Shown one piece after another: positions 1 through 10,409 of a stretch of 64,000 nt of DNA; position 1 is the stretch's first letter; every line of letters starts with the position of its first letter. Made by a program: the position numbers and the translations under genes. Under the pieces are notes generated by a model, which worked only from the letters and a program-made list of their open reading frames with translations, ran no database searches and was not told the origin of the DNA. Source of the stretch: JARRON01 sp037383845 (GTDB lineage Bacteria > Pseudomonadota > Gammaproteobacteria > Steroidobacterales > XN24); the NCBI GenBank assembly GCA_037383845.1, contig JARRON010000022.1, forward strand, positions 1-64,000, written 5' to 3'.

Positions 1-1
1 C

Positions 2-670
2 GCGAGCGGGCCGGCTTTCGAGATCCTGCTGCGGCTGGCCGACGAGGAGTCGGGGCAGGTTTCCCCGGTAGATTTCATGCAGGCGGCGGAGCGCTATCAC
101 CTGATGCCCAGCGTGGATCGCTGGGTGCTGCAGACGGCCCTGTCGGCGGTAAGCAGCGGGGCGCTGAAGGTTCCCGCCGGACGCAGTTTCACCGTCAACC
201 TCTCCGGGCAGACCCTGGGCGATCCCCAGTTCCTGGAGTACGTGGTGGACTGCCTGGACAGGACCGGCGTCGCCCCGTCCCAGGTGTGCTTCGAGCTTCC
301 GGAGTCCTCGGTGTCTTCCAACATTGCCCATGCGGCCCGCTTCATCGCGGTCCTTCACGGCATGGGGTGCCAGTTCGCCCTGGACGACTTCGGCAGCGGG
401 CTGGGGTCGTTCGCCAATCTCAAGCAGCTGGCGATGGACTACCTGAAGATCGACGGCTCCTACATCCGGGCCCTGGGCACCGATGACGTCAGCCTGCCCA
501 TGGTCACGGCCATGATCGATCTGGCCCGCGGGCTGGGAATCCGGGTGGTGGCCGAGCACGTGGAAAGCGAGGAGGTGCTGGAGCAGGTCCGGCGGCTGAA
601 GGTGGACTTCATGCAGGGTTACCTGGTGGGGCGGCCCCGTCCCCTGGGGGCAGAGGCCGGCAACGCCTGA
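2..670 (+). CDS. EAL-domain cyclic-di-GMP phosphodiesterase, C-terminal part (5' end outside window)
   Basis: The frame is open from the window edge, so the true start lies upstream; about 222 codons are visible. They form an EAL domain, which hydrolyses c-di-GMP to pGpG. Visible signature residues are FEILLRL (the EAL motif, here E-I-L), VNLSG (metal-binding Asn), FELPE (normally ExTE; Thr replaced by Pro), LDDFGSG, YLKIDG, VVAEHVE and MQGYLVGRP. All expected metal and catalytic acidic residues appear present, so activity is likely. An N-terminal GGDEF, PAS or receiver domain may exist outside the window. The gene ends about 200 bases before hppA and looks unrelated to it. Confidence 0.85.
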   Translation, partial: ASGPAFEILLRLADEESGQVSPVDFMQAAERYHLMPSVDRWVLQTALSAVSSGALKVPAGRSFTVNLSGQTLGDPQFLEYVVDCLDRTGVAPSQVCFELPESSVSSNIAHAARFIAVLHGMGCQFALDDFGSGLGSFANLKQLAMDYLKIDGSYIRALGTDDVSLPMVTAMIDLARGLGIRVVAEHVESEEVLEQVRRLKVDFMQGYLVGRPRPLGAEAGNA

Positions 671-700
671 TTCCCGCCTGCGCCTCCTGCGGGTTCAGGT

Positions 701-706
701 TATACT
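701..706 (+). promoter_or_regulatory. Possible -10 box upstream of hppA
   Basis: TATACT lies in the 198-base gap between the EAL gene and hppA, about 160 bases before the hppA start. No good -35 hexamer is visible at the right spacing, so this is a weak call. The rest of the gap holds GC-rich dyads around 718-755 and a GGGAG ribosome-binding site shortly before the hppA ATG. Confidence 0.3.
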
Positions 707-868
707 GCTCGGATTTGGCCGGCGGCGCCCTGTGGCATCCCGGCCGGCAGTTTCACAACAAGGCCCCTCGCGGCATGCCGCTGTTCCCGCCGGGCCCGGC
801 CCGGAGGCGCACATCGGACCGTCCGGGCTACCGTCAATCAAAGCAATAATCTCGGGAGACAAACCGCC

Positions 869-2913
<2,045 letters not shown>

Positions 2914-2951
2914 TCTCCGGCCCCGGGGTTTCCCGCGGGCCGAACCAGAAA

Positions 2952-2983
2952 GAAGGGGCGCCGACCAGGCGCCCCTTCTTGTT
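2952..2983 (+). terminator. Intrinsic terminator after hppA
   Basis: GAAGGGGCGCC (2952-2962) and GGCGCCCCTTC (2968-2978) form a perfect 11-bp stem with a 5-base loop, followed by a short T-rich run. It sits between the convergent hppA and pfp genes and could act in both directions. Confidence 0.7.
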
Positions 2984-3012
2984 CGGGGGGGCGGATTCGT
3001 CCGGGCCGGCTG

Positions 3013-4269
3013 CTAGCCTTCCCAGGGCGGCAGCTTCTTCTTCACGAGTTCCTTCTTGAGCTTCACGTAGCGGGGCAGCCCGTCGTCCCTGAAGGGGGGG
3101 AAGTCCTCGCCGCGGATCAGCGGGCTGAGATAGCGGCGGCAGGCGGCGGTGATGTGGAAGCCATCCTTCGTAATGAAGCGCTTCGGCACTTTCTTCTCCA
3201 CGTTCGCCACCCGTGACAGGGGCGTGCTTCCCACCCGCCAGCGGTAGGGCTCATCAGACTCACGCACGATTATCGGCATCTCGCCGTGGCTGCCGGACAG
3301 CGCCATCTCCACTGCCGCCCGGCCCATGGCATAGGCCTGATCCACGTCGGTCTTCGAGGCAATGTGCCGGGCCGCCCGCTGGAGATAGTCCGCCACGGCC
3401 CAGTGGTACTTGTAGCCCAGGCGGCCCCGGACGATCTCCGCCAGGCGCGGCGCGACGCCGCCCAGCTGGGCGTGACCGAAGGCGTCGCGAGTGCCCGACT
3501 CGGCCACGAAGCGGCCGTCCGGCCACTGCAGGCCCTCGGAAGCCACGATGACGCAGCTGTCGTACTTCTCCACGCTGTAGCGGACTTTCTCGATGAAGGC
3601 GTCCTCGTCGAAGGGCACCTCGGGGAAGAGGATCACGTGAGGCGGGTCGCCCCGCTTCTCCCCCGCGAGCGCGCCCGCAGCGGCGATCCAGCCGGCGTGG
3701 CGTCCCATGACCTCTAGGATGAAGACCTTGGTGCTCGGCATGGACGCCACATCGATCGCCGCCTCCAGGGTGGACACCGCGACATACTTGGCCACCGAGC
3801 CGAAACCGGGACAGGTATCGGTCACGGGCAGGTCGTTGTCTACGGTCTTGGGCACCCCGACGCAGGTGATGTGATACCCCATGCGGTCGCCGATCTGGGC
3901 GACCTTGTTGGCGGTGTCCATGGAATCGCCGCCGCCGTTGTAGATGAAGTAGCCGATGTCGTGGGCCCGGAAGACCTCGATGAGTCGCCGGTACTCGGCG
4001 GCATTCTCTTCGAGGCTCTTGAGCTTGTAGCGGGCGGAACCGAAGGCCCCGCCCGGCGTGTGGCGCAGCGCGGCGATGGCTCTCTTGCCTTCCTTGGCGA
4101 CATCCACGAGCTCCTCCTTCAGCGCGCCCAGGATGCCCATGTTGCCGGCGTAGATCTTTCCGATCTCGCCTTTGTGCTTCCGGGCGGTCTCGATCACGCC
4201 GCAGGCGGTGGCATTGATGACGGCGGTGACGCCGCCTGACTGGGCGTAGAAGAGATTTTTCTTGGGCAT
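3013..4269 (-). CDS. pfp: Pyrophosphate-dependent 6-phosphofructokinase
   Basis: The enzyme phosphorylates fructose 6-phosphate to fructose 1,6-bisphosphate with PPi as donor; the reaction is reversible, so it serves glycolysis and gluconeogenesis. The 418-residue protein shows SGGVTAVIN (11-19), YNGGGDSMD (110-118), PKTVDND (140-146) and MGRHAGW (188-194). Lys in PKTVDND, where ATP-dependent enzymes carry Gly (PGTIDND), marks PPi specificity. The ATG follows GAGGAG at good spacing. It converges on hppA, and in methanotrophs the two genes are known to be linked, which supports a shared PPi economy. Which direction dominates in the cell cannot be read from sequence. Confidence 0.9.
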   Translation of the reverse strand: MPKKNLFYAQSGGVTAVINATACGVIETARKHKGEIGKIYAGNMGILGALKEELVDVAKEGKRAIAALRHTPGGAFGSARYKLKSLEENAAEYRRLIEVFRAHDIGYFIYNGGGDSMDTANKVAQIGDRMGYHITCVGVPKTVDNDLPVTDTCPGFGSVAKYVAVSTLEAAIDVASMPSTKVFILEVMGRHAGWIAAAGALAGEKRGDPPHVILFPEVPFDEDAFIEKVRYSVEKYDSCVIVASEGLQWPDGRFVAESGTRDAFGHAQLGGVAPRLAEIVRGRLGYKYHWAVADYLQRAARHIASKTDVDQAYAMGRAAVEMALSGSHGEMPIIVRESDEPYRWRVGSTPLSRVANVEKKVPKRFITKDGFHITAACRRYLSPLIRGEDFPPFRDDGLPRYVKLKKELVKKKLPPWEG

Positions 4270-4433
4270 ACCGGGCTCCTCGAAGGGTCGGCCGCCTGTG
4301 CGGCAGGATACTGCTCACAGGATAGCGGACGCGGCCGCGTCGGGTCACCGTGGTTTGACCGTCCGCGCGTCAGCCGCTAGCGTGGCCGGGACCGGCGCGA
4401 GGGCGCCATGTTTTCAATGTCAGGAGATTCGGC

Positions 4434-5090
4434 ATGCGTATCGTTCTGCTCGGCGCGCCCGGTTCGGGCAAGGGCACCCAGGCCAAGAAACTGGTTGCCG
4501 AATACGGCTATCCGCAGATATCCACCGGCGATCTCCTCAGGGACGCGGTGTCCCGTGGCACCGAGTACGGCCTCAAGGCGAAGGCCGCCATGGACGCCGG
4601 ACAGCTGGTCTCTGACGACATCGTGCTGGGCATCATCCGCGACAGGCTCGGCCAGCCGGACGCCGCGCGGGGCTTCATCCTCGACGGCTTCCCGCGGAAC
4701 CGCGCCCAGGCGGAGGCCCTGGAAGGACTCCTGGAGGATCTCGGCCAGCCCCTGGACACGGCCGTTCTCATGGACGTGGACATGGATATCCTGATGAAAC
4801 GTCTTACCGGCCGGCGCACCTGTGCCGAGTGCGGCCGGATGTTCAACGTCTATTTCCTGCCGCCCGCGAAGGAAGGGATCTGCGACGCCTGCGGGGGCGA
4901 GCTGATACAGCGCTCGGACGACAAGGAAGACACGATCGCCCAGCGGCTGGAGGTATACCAGTCCCAGACCCAGCCCCTCGTGACGTTCTACACGGAACTG
5001 GGCAAGCTGAAGGTGGTGGATGCCGAAGGTGACGTGGAGGAGGTGTACGGCCGGCTGGCAGACGCCGTGACGCCTTCCCTCGGCGGCTAG
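4434..5090 (+). CDS. adk: Adenylate kinase, zinc-binding lid type
   Basis: Interconverts ATP + AMP and 2 ADP in the cytoplasm. The 218-residue protein starts MRIVLLGAPGSGKGT (P-loop 7-15). The LID domain carries Cys130, Cys133, Cys150 and Cys153, a four-cysteine zinc site found in many bacteria but absent from the E. coli enzyme. AGGAG lies just upstream of the ATG. Divergent from pfp; its last 4 bases overlap the end of the convergent rnd. Adenylate kinase next to PPi enzymes fits an energy-balance neighbourhood. Confidence 0.97.
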   Translation: MRIVLLGAPGSGKGTQAKKLVAEYGYPQISTGDLLRDAVSRGTEYGLKAKAAMDAGQLVSDDIVLGIIRDRLGQPDAARGFILDGFPRNRAQAEALEGLLEDLGQPLDTAVLMDVDMDILMKRLTGRRTCAECGRMFNVYFLPPAKEGICDACGGELIQRSDDKEDTIAQRLEVYQSQTQPLVTFYTELGKLKVVDAEGDVEEVYGRLADAVTPSLGG

Positions 5091-6223
5091 CCGGCTCGCT
5101 CCCGGAGGCGGGCCAGAAGTTCCTTCCCGGCGACGTCCCTGCGCCAGCCCGACAGCAGCGGCAGGTCACGTTCGCCTGCCACGAGGCGCTCGATCTCCCG
5201 GCGCGGCGCGATCAGGGAGGCCGAGATTCCCTCGGCCCCGGCGATCTCGCGCAGCCTCTTCATGAGCGCCCCGGCCAGTTTCTCCTGAGCCGGCTCCAGC
5301 CGGCCGGGTCCGTCCTGCACCGGGGGCGGCGTGTCCGCCCCTTCGGCCATGGCCGCCACCAGGCTCCGACTGTGGCGTCGCGCCACCGCCGGTGGCACCG
5401 ACCGGATCCCGGAGACCGCACCAGGATGCTCCGGCGCCTCCCGGGCCAGGTCGAGCAGCGCCTGGTCGGCCAGTATCCAGCGGCGGGGCCGGTTCCTTCG
5501 CCGGGCCTCTTCCTCACGCCAGGCGGCCAGGGCGACCAGCCGGGCAAGGGCTTCTCCCTCCAGCTGGCGGGCGCCCTTGATGCGCCGCCACGCTCCGGCG
5601 CTGTCGAAGGCGTACAGGCTTTCGTCCGTCAGCGCCGCGCTCTCGGCTTCGGCCCACGCCGTCCGGCCGGCGTCTTCGAGCCGCGCTCCCAGCCGGTCGG
5701 CTACCGCCAGCAGGTGACGGACGTCATCCGCGGCATACCGCAACTGCTCGTCGCTCAGCGGGCGACGACTCCAGTCGGTGCGGGCATGGCCCTTGCCGAG
5801 CTGGATGCCCAGTTCGCCCTCCACCAGCCCGCCGTAGCCCACCTGGTCCGGATAACCCGTCAGGGCGGCAGCCAGCTGGGTATCCCAGACCGGTCCCGGC
5901 ACGCGGCCGAGATGCTCGTAGAGGATCTCGAGGTCCTGCCTGGCCGAGTGGAAAACCTTGAGGATGGCGGGATCCGTCAGCAGGCCGGCCACGGCACCGA
6001 GGCCCTCCAGGGCGAGGACGTCCACGCAGGCTATCCGGTCCCCGTCCGAGAGCTGCAGCAGGCAAAGCTTTGCGGAGAACGTGTCCTCCCGGACGAACTC
6101 GGTGTCGACGGCCAGGCGACCCACGCCGCGCCAGCGCTCCGCCAGCGCGTCGGCGGCGCCGGTATCCGTTACCAGCGTGTACCCGGTCATGGGGCGGTCG
6201 TGATTGGCAAGAGCTTCATCCAT
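5087..6223 (-). CDS. rnd: Ribonuclease D
   Basis: 3'-to-5' exoribonuclease involved in tRNA 3'-end maturation. The N-terminal DEDD exonuclease domain shows VDTEFVRED (Asp40, Glu42), FHSARQDLEIL and YAADDVRHLL, supplying the four acidic metal ligands and the Tyr. A C-terminal HRDC region follows (around residues 215-295, WREEEARRRNRPRRWILAD). The length of 378 is normal. Met12 (MTGYTLVTD) is an alternative start, and perhaps more likely because family members begin near there. Confidence 0.93.
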   Translation of the reverse strand: MDEALANHDRPMTGYTLVTDTGAADALAERWRGVGRLAVDTEFVREDTFSAKLCLLQLSDGDRIACVDVLALEGLGAVAGLLTDPAILKVFHSARQDLEILYEHLGRVPGPVWDTQLAAALTGYPDQVGYGGLVEGELGIQLGKGHARTDWSRRPLSDEQLRYAADDVRHLLAVADRLGARLEDAGRTAWAEAESAALTDESLYAFDSAGAWRRIKGARQLEGEALARLVALAAWREEEARRRNRPRRWILADQALLDLAREAPEHPGAVSGIRSVPPAVARRHSRSLVAAMAEGADTPPPVQDGPGRLEPAQEKLAGALMKRLREIAGAEGISASLIAPRREIERLVAGERDLPLLSGWRRDVAGKELLARLRERAG

Positions 6224-6287
6224 CCATTATCCCAGATGCAAAAAGGCAGCGGCGGGCAGGGTATTATGGGCGTCGGACGAGATCCTC

Positions 6288-6821
6288 ATGCAGTCACTTA
6301 TCCGCCTGTTCCTGGACATCGCGATGCACCGCCGGGGGCCCGAGGATGTACCCCATTCGGGCACCGTGCTGGTGCTCGCACTGGCCGCCTACCTGGCCAC
6401 GGGTGCGCTTGCCCTGGTGCCGGGCGACCAGCCCGTGCTCCCCCGCCTTCTGCTGGACGCCTCCATGCTCGTGCTGTTCATGGGTGCGCTCCTGGTGTTC
6501 ACCGGCCGGGGCGCCCGGATGATGCAGACCCTGGCCGCCCTGCTGGGCACCGGTGCACTGCTGACCGCAGCATCGGTGCCTTTCGTCTGGCTGGCCTACT
6601 CCGCGGTGGACGCGGAAGGGCAGGCGGCGGCCAATGATCCCGTCGTCCTCGGCAGCAGCCTCGCGCTGATCGGGCTGCTGGGCTTCTCGTTGCTCGTGAC
6701 CGGACACATCGTCCGGTCTGCCATGGACTGGCCCTACGCCGGCGGTGTCCTGGTGGCGGTGGTGTACTTCGGCCTGAGCGTGGAGGTCTTCCGGCGCCTG
6801 TTCCCCGAGGGTGCTGGCTGA
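6288..6821 (+). CDS. Uncharacterised inner-membrane protein, about five TM segments
   Basis: A 177-residue, strongly hydrophobic protein starting MQSLIRLFLDIAMHRRGPED. Predicted membrane segments lie near residues 23-43, 52-70, 78-105, 122-142 and 148-165. No catalytic motif is recognisable. A resemblance to small Yip1-type membrane proteins is possible but not demonstrable here. Its stop overlaps the mpl start by one base (TGATG), so it is probably translationally coupled to mpl. Function unknown. Confidence 0.75.
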   Translation: MQSLIRLFLDIAMHRRGPEDVPHSGTVLVLALAAYLATGALALVPGDQPVLPRLLLDASMLVLFMGALLVFTGRGARMMQTLAALLGTGALLTAASVPFVWLAYSAVDAEGQAAANDPVVLGSSLALIGLLGFSLLVTGHIVRSAMDWPYAGGVLVAVVYFGLSVEVFRRLFPEGAG

Positions 6822-8188
6822 TGCACGTCCACATTCTCGGTATCGCGGGAACCTTCATGGGTGGTGTGGCCGCCCTGGCCCGGGCGGCAGGACACGAGGT
6901 GACGGGCAGCGACCGGGCGGTATATCCGCCCATGAGCACCCAGCTGGAAGCTCTGGGCATCCGGGTGACGGAGGGCTACGAGGCGGACCAGCTCGACGTC
7001 GAGCCCGACGCGGTCATTGTCGGCAACGTCATGCGACGGGGCCTGCCCGTGGTGGAACGCCTGCTGGAATCCGGGCTGCCGTACTACTCGGGGCCCGAAT
7101 GGCTGGCCCGGGAGGTGCTGCGCGACCGCTGGGTGCTTGCCGTAGCCGGCACCCACGGCAAGACCACTACCACGAGCCTGCTGGCCTGGATCCTGGACCA
7201 GGCGGGCCTGGAACCGGGATTCCTGATCGGCGGTATTCCGGTGGACTTCGGCACTTCCGCCCGCCTGGGCCGGGCGCCCTTCTTCGTGGTGGAGGCGGAC
7301 GAGTACGACACGGCCTTCTTCGACAAGCGGTCGAAGTTTGTCCACTACCGACCCCGCACCGCCGTGCTGGGCAACCTTGAGTTCGATCACGCCGATATAT
7401 TCGAAAACATGGCTGCCATACAGCGCCAGTTCCATCACCTGGTGCGGACGATCCCCGGCTCCGGGCTGATCGTCTCCAAGGCCGGCGACGAGGCGCTGGA
7501 GGCCGTCCTGTCCATGGGTGCGTGGACGCCGGTGCTGCGGTTTGGAGAGGCCGATGCGGGCGCAGATGTTGCCGTCGTGCCCGCCGCCGGGGGTTTCGAG
7601 CTCAGGGAGGCCGGCCAGCGGCTGGCGACGGTGCGCTGGAACATGCCGGGCAGCCACAACGCTGAGAACGCCGCCGCGGCCATGCTGGCGGCCAGGCACG
7701 CCGGCGTGCCCCTGGAGACTGCTGCCCGCGCCCTGGAATCCTTCCGGGGGATTCGGCGCCGGCAGGAACTGAAAGGCCGGGCCGCCGGGATCACGGTCTT
7801 CGACGACTTCGCGCACCATCCCACTGCCATTCGCCGGACGCTGGAGGCGATGCGGCCGGAAGCCGGGAGGCTGGTTGCAGTGTTGGAGCCTGCTTCCAAC
7901 ACCATGCGCATGGGCGTGCACGCCACGACCCTGGCGCCGGCGCTCGCCGGCGCGGACCGGGTCTACGCCCAGGCTGCTCCGTCCCTCGACTGGGACCTGC
8001 CGCAGGCGCTGGCCGCCCTGGGAGACCGGGCCGCCTGGCGTGCCGACCCGGATGCCCTGCTGGCGCTGCTGCTGGAAGAGCTGGAGGCGGGTGATACGGT
8101 GGTGATCATGTCCAACAGCGGATTCGGCGGCCTGCACGGCAGGCTGCTGGAAGGGCTGAAGCAGCGGGAGGCGAGGGAGACGGCATGA
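6821..8188 (+). CDS. mpl: UDP-N-acetylmuramate:L-alanyl-gamma-D-glutamyl-meso-diaminopimelate ligase
   Basis: Recycles cell-wall tripeptide by ligating it to UDP-MurNAc with ATP. The 455-residue Mur-ligase fold shows HILGIAGTFMGG (4-15), P-loop [10 protein letters not shown] (110-119), VVEADEYDTAFFDKRSKF, GNLEFDHADIF and FDDFAHHPTA. The tripeptide-ligase variants YDTAFFDKRSKF and FDHADIF separate it from MurC (also present at 60.5 kb). It overlaps ubiX by four bases (ATGA), indicating translational coupling in this operon. Confidence 0.95.
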   Translation: MHVHILGIAGTFMGGVAALARAAGHEVTGSDRAVYPPMSTQLEALGIRVTEGYEADQLDVEPDAVIVGNVMRRGLPVVERLLESGLPYYSGPEWLAREVLRDRWVLAVAGTHGKTTTTSLLAWILDQAGLEPGFLIGGIPVDFGTSARLGRAPFFVVEADEYDTAFFDKRSKFVHYRPRTAVLGNLEFDHADIFENMAAIQRQFHHLVRTIPGSGLIVSKAGDEALEAVLSMGAWTPVLRFGEADAGADVAVVPAAGGFELREAGQRLATVRWNMPGSHNAENAAAAMLAARHAGVPLETAARALESFRGIRRRQELKGRAAGITVFDDFAHHPTAIRRTLEAMRPEAGRLVAVLEPASNTMRMGVHATTLAPALAGADRVYAQAAPSLDWDLPQALAALGDRAAWRADPDALLALLLEELEAGDTVVIMSNSGFGGLHGRLLEGLKQREARETA

Positions 8189-8802
8189 CGAAGCGGCACG
8201 TGGCTCTCGCCATGACGGGCGCATCCGGCGCCCAGTACGGCCTGCGCCTGCTGGAGTGCCTGCTGCAGTCCGATTGCCGGGTGTCGCTCATGATCTCCCG
8301 GCCGGCCCAGGTGGTTCTCGGTATGGAAACGGACCTGGCCGTCCCGGGCCGGAGCGCCGAGATCCGGCGATTCTTCTGCGACCGGCACGGCGTTGGGGAG
8401 GACCAGCTGGCGGTCTACGGCCGCGAGGAGTGGACCGCTCCGGTAGCCAGCGGCTCCGCGGTGCCGGAGGCGATGGCGGTGTGCCCCTGCACGACTGCCA
8501 CTGTTTCTGCCCTGGCCACCGGCGCCAGCCGCAGTCTCATCGAGCGGGCCGGCGACGTGGTGCTCAAGGAACAGCGGCGCCTGGTGCTGGTGGTGAGAGA
8601 GACGCCATTTTCCGTCATCCACCTGGAGAACATGCTGGCCCTCGCCCGGGCAGGGGCGGTGATTCTGCCGGCCAACCCCGGCTTCTATCACCGGCCGGAC
8701 TCGGTGGAGGCGCTGGTGGACTTCGTTGTTGCCAGGACCCTGGACCACCTGGGGGTGCCCCATGCCCTGGTGCGGCCCTGGGGGGAGAACGCAGGCCCGT
8801 GA
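8185..8802 (+). CDS. ubiX: Flavin prenyltransferase UbiX
   Basis: Makes prenylated FMN from FMNH2 and dimethylallyl phosphate, the cofactor for the decarboxylase UbiD in ubiquinone synthesis. The 205-residue protein shows TGASGAQYG (11-19), CPCTTATVSALATG with the nearby SRSLIERA loop, and LVLVVRETPFSVIHLENM. These match the family's FMN and phosphate-binding loops. It starts with ATGA overlapping the end of mpl and ends with GTGA overlapping the next gene. Confidence 0.95.
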   Translation: MTKRHVALAMTGASGAQYGLRLLECLLQSDCRVSLMISRPAQVVLGMETDLAVPGRSAEIRRFFCDRHGVGEDQLAVYGREEWTAPVASGSAVPEAMAVCPCTTATVSALATGASRSLIERAGDVVLKEQRRLVLVVRETPFSVIHLENMLALARAGAVILPANPGFYHRPDSVEALVDFVVARTLDHLGVPHALVRPWGENAGP

Positions 8803-9395
8803 GCGGACGCGACAGCGCCAGCGTCGAGATCCCTCTGTTCCCGCTGGGCACCGTGCTGTTCCCCGGTGGACCGCTGCCGCTGAGGATATTCGAGCCCCGC
8901 TACGTGGACATGGTCAGCCGGTGCATGAAGAAGGGCTCCGGGTTCGGGGTGGTACTCATCCGGGAAGGCCAGGAAACCGGGCCGGCACAGACCTGGGAGT
9001 TGGGGACTATCGCCACCATCGTGGATTTCGACCAGCTCAAGGACGGCACCCTGGGCATCGTGGCGCTGGGGGGCGCCCGGTTCCTGGTGCGCTCGGTTCG
9101 ACGGGAGACGGACGGCCTGAACGTCGGCACCGTGGATCTCCTGGAGCCGGAAGCCCGGGTCGAGCTCCCGGCGCGTTTCAGCGACCTGTCGCGGCTGCTG
9201 GAGGGTGTCTTCGGCGAGCTTGGGCCCCACTACCGGCACGTCCGGACGGATTTCAAGGACGCCGGCTGGGTAGGATTCCGGCTGGCGGAGCTGCTGCCCG
9301 TGGAAGTGGAGAAGAAGCAGCACTGCCTGGAACTGTTCGACCCCATCCAGCGGCTGGAATACGTGGAGCCGCTGCTGAAGAGCCTGGGGCAGTGA
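8799..9395 (+). CDS. Lon substrate-binding (LAN/PUA-like) domain protein
   Basis: A 198-residue protein made almost only of the domain found at the N terminus of Lon protease. It begins near IPLFPLGTVLFPGGPLPLRI and includes FEPRYVDMV, GTIATIVDF and ALGGARFLV. There is no AAA+ or protease domain, so it is a stand-alone LON-domain protein, not a protease. Such proteins are common in proteobacteria and poorly understood. The start is GTG at 8799, which overlaps the ubiX stop (GTGA). Confidence 0.88.
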   Translation: MSGRDSASVEIPLFPLGTVLFPGGPLPLRIFEPRYVDMVSRCMKKGSGFGVVLIREGQETGPAQTWELGTIATIVDFDQLKDGTLGIVALGGARFLVRSVRRETDGLNVGTVDLLEPEARVELPARFSDLSRLLEGVFGELGPHYRHVRTDFKDAGWVGFRLAELLPVEVEKKQHCLELFDPIQRLEYVEPLLKSLGQ

Positions 9396-9519
9396 CTCCG
9401 CCAGCGGTATCGCCGGCCTCCCGGGCCGCCTCCCCGGCCGGGGTGAGGCCGTCCCTCCGGAAGTGTCGGCGGGCCACCCGCCCGGTGGTCTGCGCCGGCA
9501 ACCGTGGCGGCAGCGCCTG

Positions 9520-9864
9520 ATGTCGGGGCTCTTCGACAAGAAGGACTTCGTCTGCGTTCACCGGGGCACCGACCCGCTGGAGGCGAGCCTGCTCAGGGGC
9601 CTTCTGGAGAGCGAGGGCATCCCCGCCCGGACCTCGGGCGAGGAGCTGGTGGGCGCCTACTCCGGCGTGCCCCGGCTGTGCGACATCCGGGTGCTGGTGC
9701 CGGCGCGCTACGAGACGCCGGCCCGCGGCGTGCTGAAGGCCTACGAGGCCCGTGCCCCCGGCGCGGCAGAGTGGACCTGTGCCGGCTGCGGTGAGAGCAA
9801 CGAATCCACCTTCGAGGTTTGCTGGTCCTGCGGTGCCGCGCGCCCGGACCGGCCCGAGGCGTGA
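9520..9864 (+). CDS. DUF2007 signal-transducing-like protein with RanBP2-type zinc finger
   Basis: A 114-residue protein. Residues 1-75 match the DUF2007 pattern ([48 protein letters not shown]). The C terminus holds [20 protein letters not shown], which exactly fits the RanBP2 zinc-finger consensus W-x-C-x2-C-x3-N-x6-C-x2-C. The ATG at 9520 has no clear ribosome-binding site; an in-frame GTG at 9463 is an alternative start. It overlaps the macrodomain gene by four bases (GTGA). No function is established; binding of RNA, protein or nucleotide is inference only. Confidence 0.78.
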   Translation: MSGLFDKKDFVCVHRGTDPLEASLLRGLLESEGIPARTSGEELVGAYSGVPRLCDIRVLVPARYETPARGVLKAYEARAPGAAEWTCAGCGESNESTFEVCWSCGAARPDRPEA

Positions 9865-10409
9865 GCAGGGCCCGGCGACTCAGGGTCGCCCGGGGCGACA
9901 TCACGGCCTTCGCCGTGGACGCCGTCGTCAATGCTGCGAACAGCGGCCTGCTCGGCGGTGGCGGGGTCGACGGGGCCATTCACCGGGCGGCAGGCCCCGG
10001 ACTGCTCGAGGAGTGCCGGCGTCTCGGGGGATGCCCGACCGGCGAGGCCCGCATCACCGGCGGCCACCGGCTGCCCGCAAAGTGGGTGATCCATGCCGTG
10101 GGGCCCGTCTGGCGCGGGGGCGGGTCGGGGGAAGCCGGGCTCTTGCGGGCCTGTTACCGCTCTGCCATGGGCCTGGCAGCGGAGGCCGGCGCAAAAAGCA
10201 TCGCTTTCCCCGCCATCAGCTGCGGCGCCTATGGCTATCCCCCGGAGGCCGCCAGCGCCATCGCCGTGGAGGCGGTGGCCGCCTTCGAACACGACTCCGG
10301 CCTGCCCGAAGACGTCTGGTTCGCCTGCTTCGATGCGGCCACCGAGGCCGCCTACGTGGCCGTACTGGGCCCGGCTGCCGGCGGCGAACCTCCTACAGTG
10401 CCTTCATGA
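9861..10409 (+). CDS. Macrodomain protein, probable O-acetyl-ADP-ribose deacetylase (YmdB-like)
   Basis: A 182-residue macrodomain: [73 protein letters not shown]. The Asn-Ala-Asn and [10 protein letters not shown] loops form the ADP-ribose pocket of MacroD/YmdB-type deacetylases, which remove acetyl from O-acetyl-ADP-ribose or hydrolyse mono-ADP-ribose on proteins. The GTG start overlaps the stop of the zinc-finger gene, so the two are probably made together. The 3' end overlaps the convergent hemL by 17 bases. Confidence 0.88.
   Translation: MSRARRLRVARGDITAFAVDAVVNAANSGLLGGGGVDGAIHRAAGPGLLEECRRLGGCPTGEARITGGHRLPAKWVIHAVGPVWRGGGSGEAGLLRACYRSAMGLAAEAGAKSIAFPAISCGAYGYPPEAASAIAVEAVAAFEHDSGLPEDVWFACFDAATEAAYVAVLGPAAGGEPPTVPS

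Noticed and set aside
3013..4269. ATP-dependent 6-phosphofructokinase
   Set aside because: Lys in PKTVDND replaces the Gly of the ATP-dependent PGTIDND motif, which points to PPi.
6821..8188. A second murC
   Set aside because: YDTAFFDKRSKF and FDHADIF are Mpl-specific, and a true murC is present at 60485-61900.
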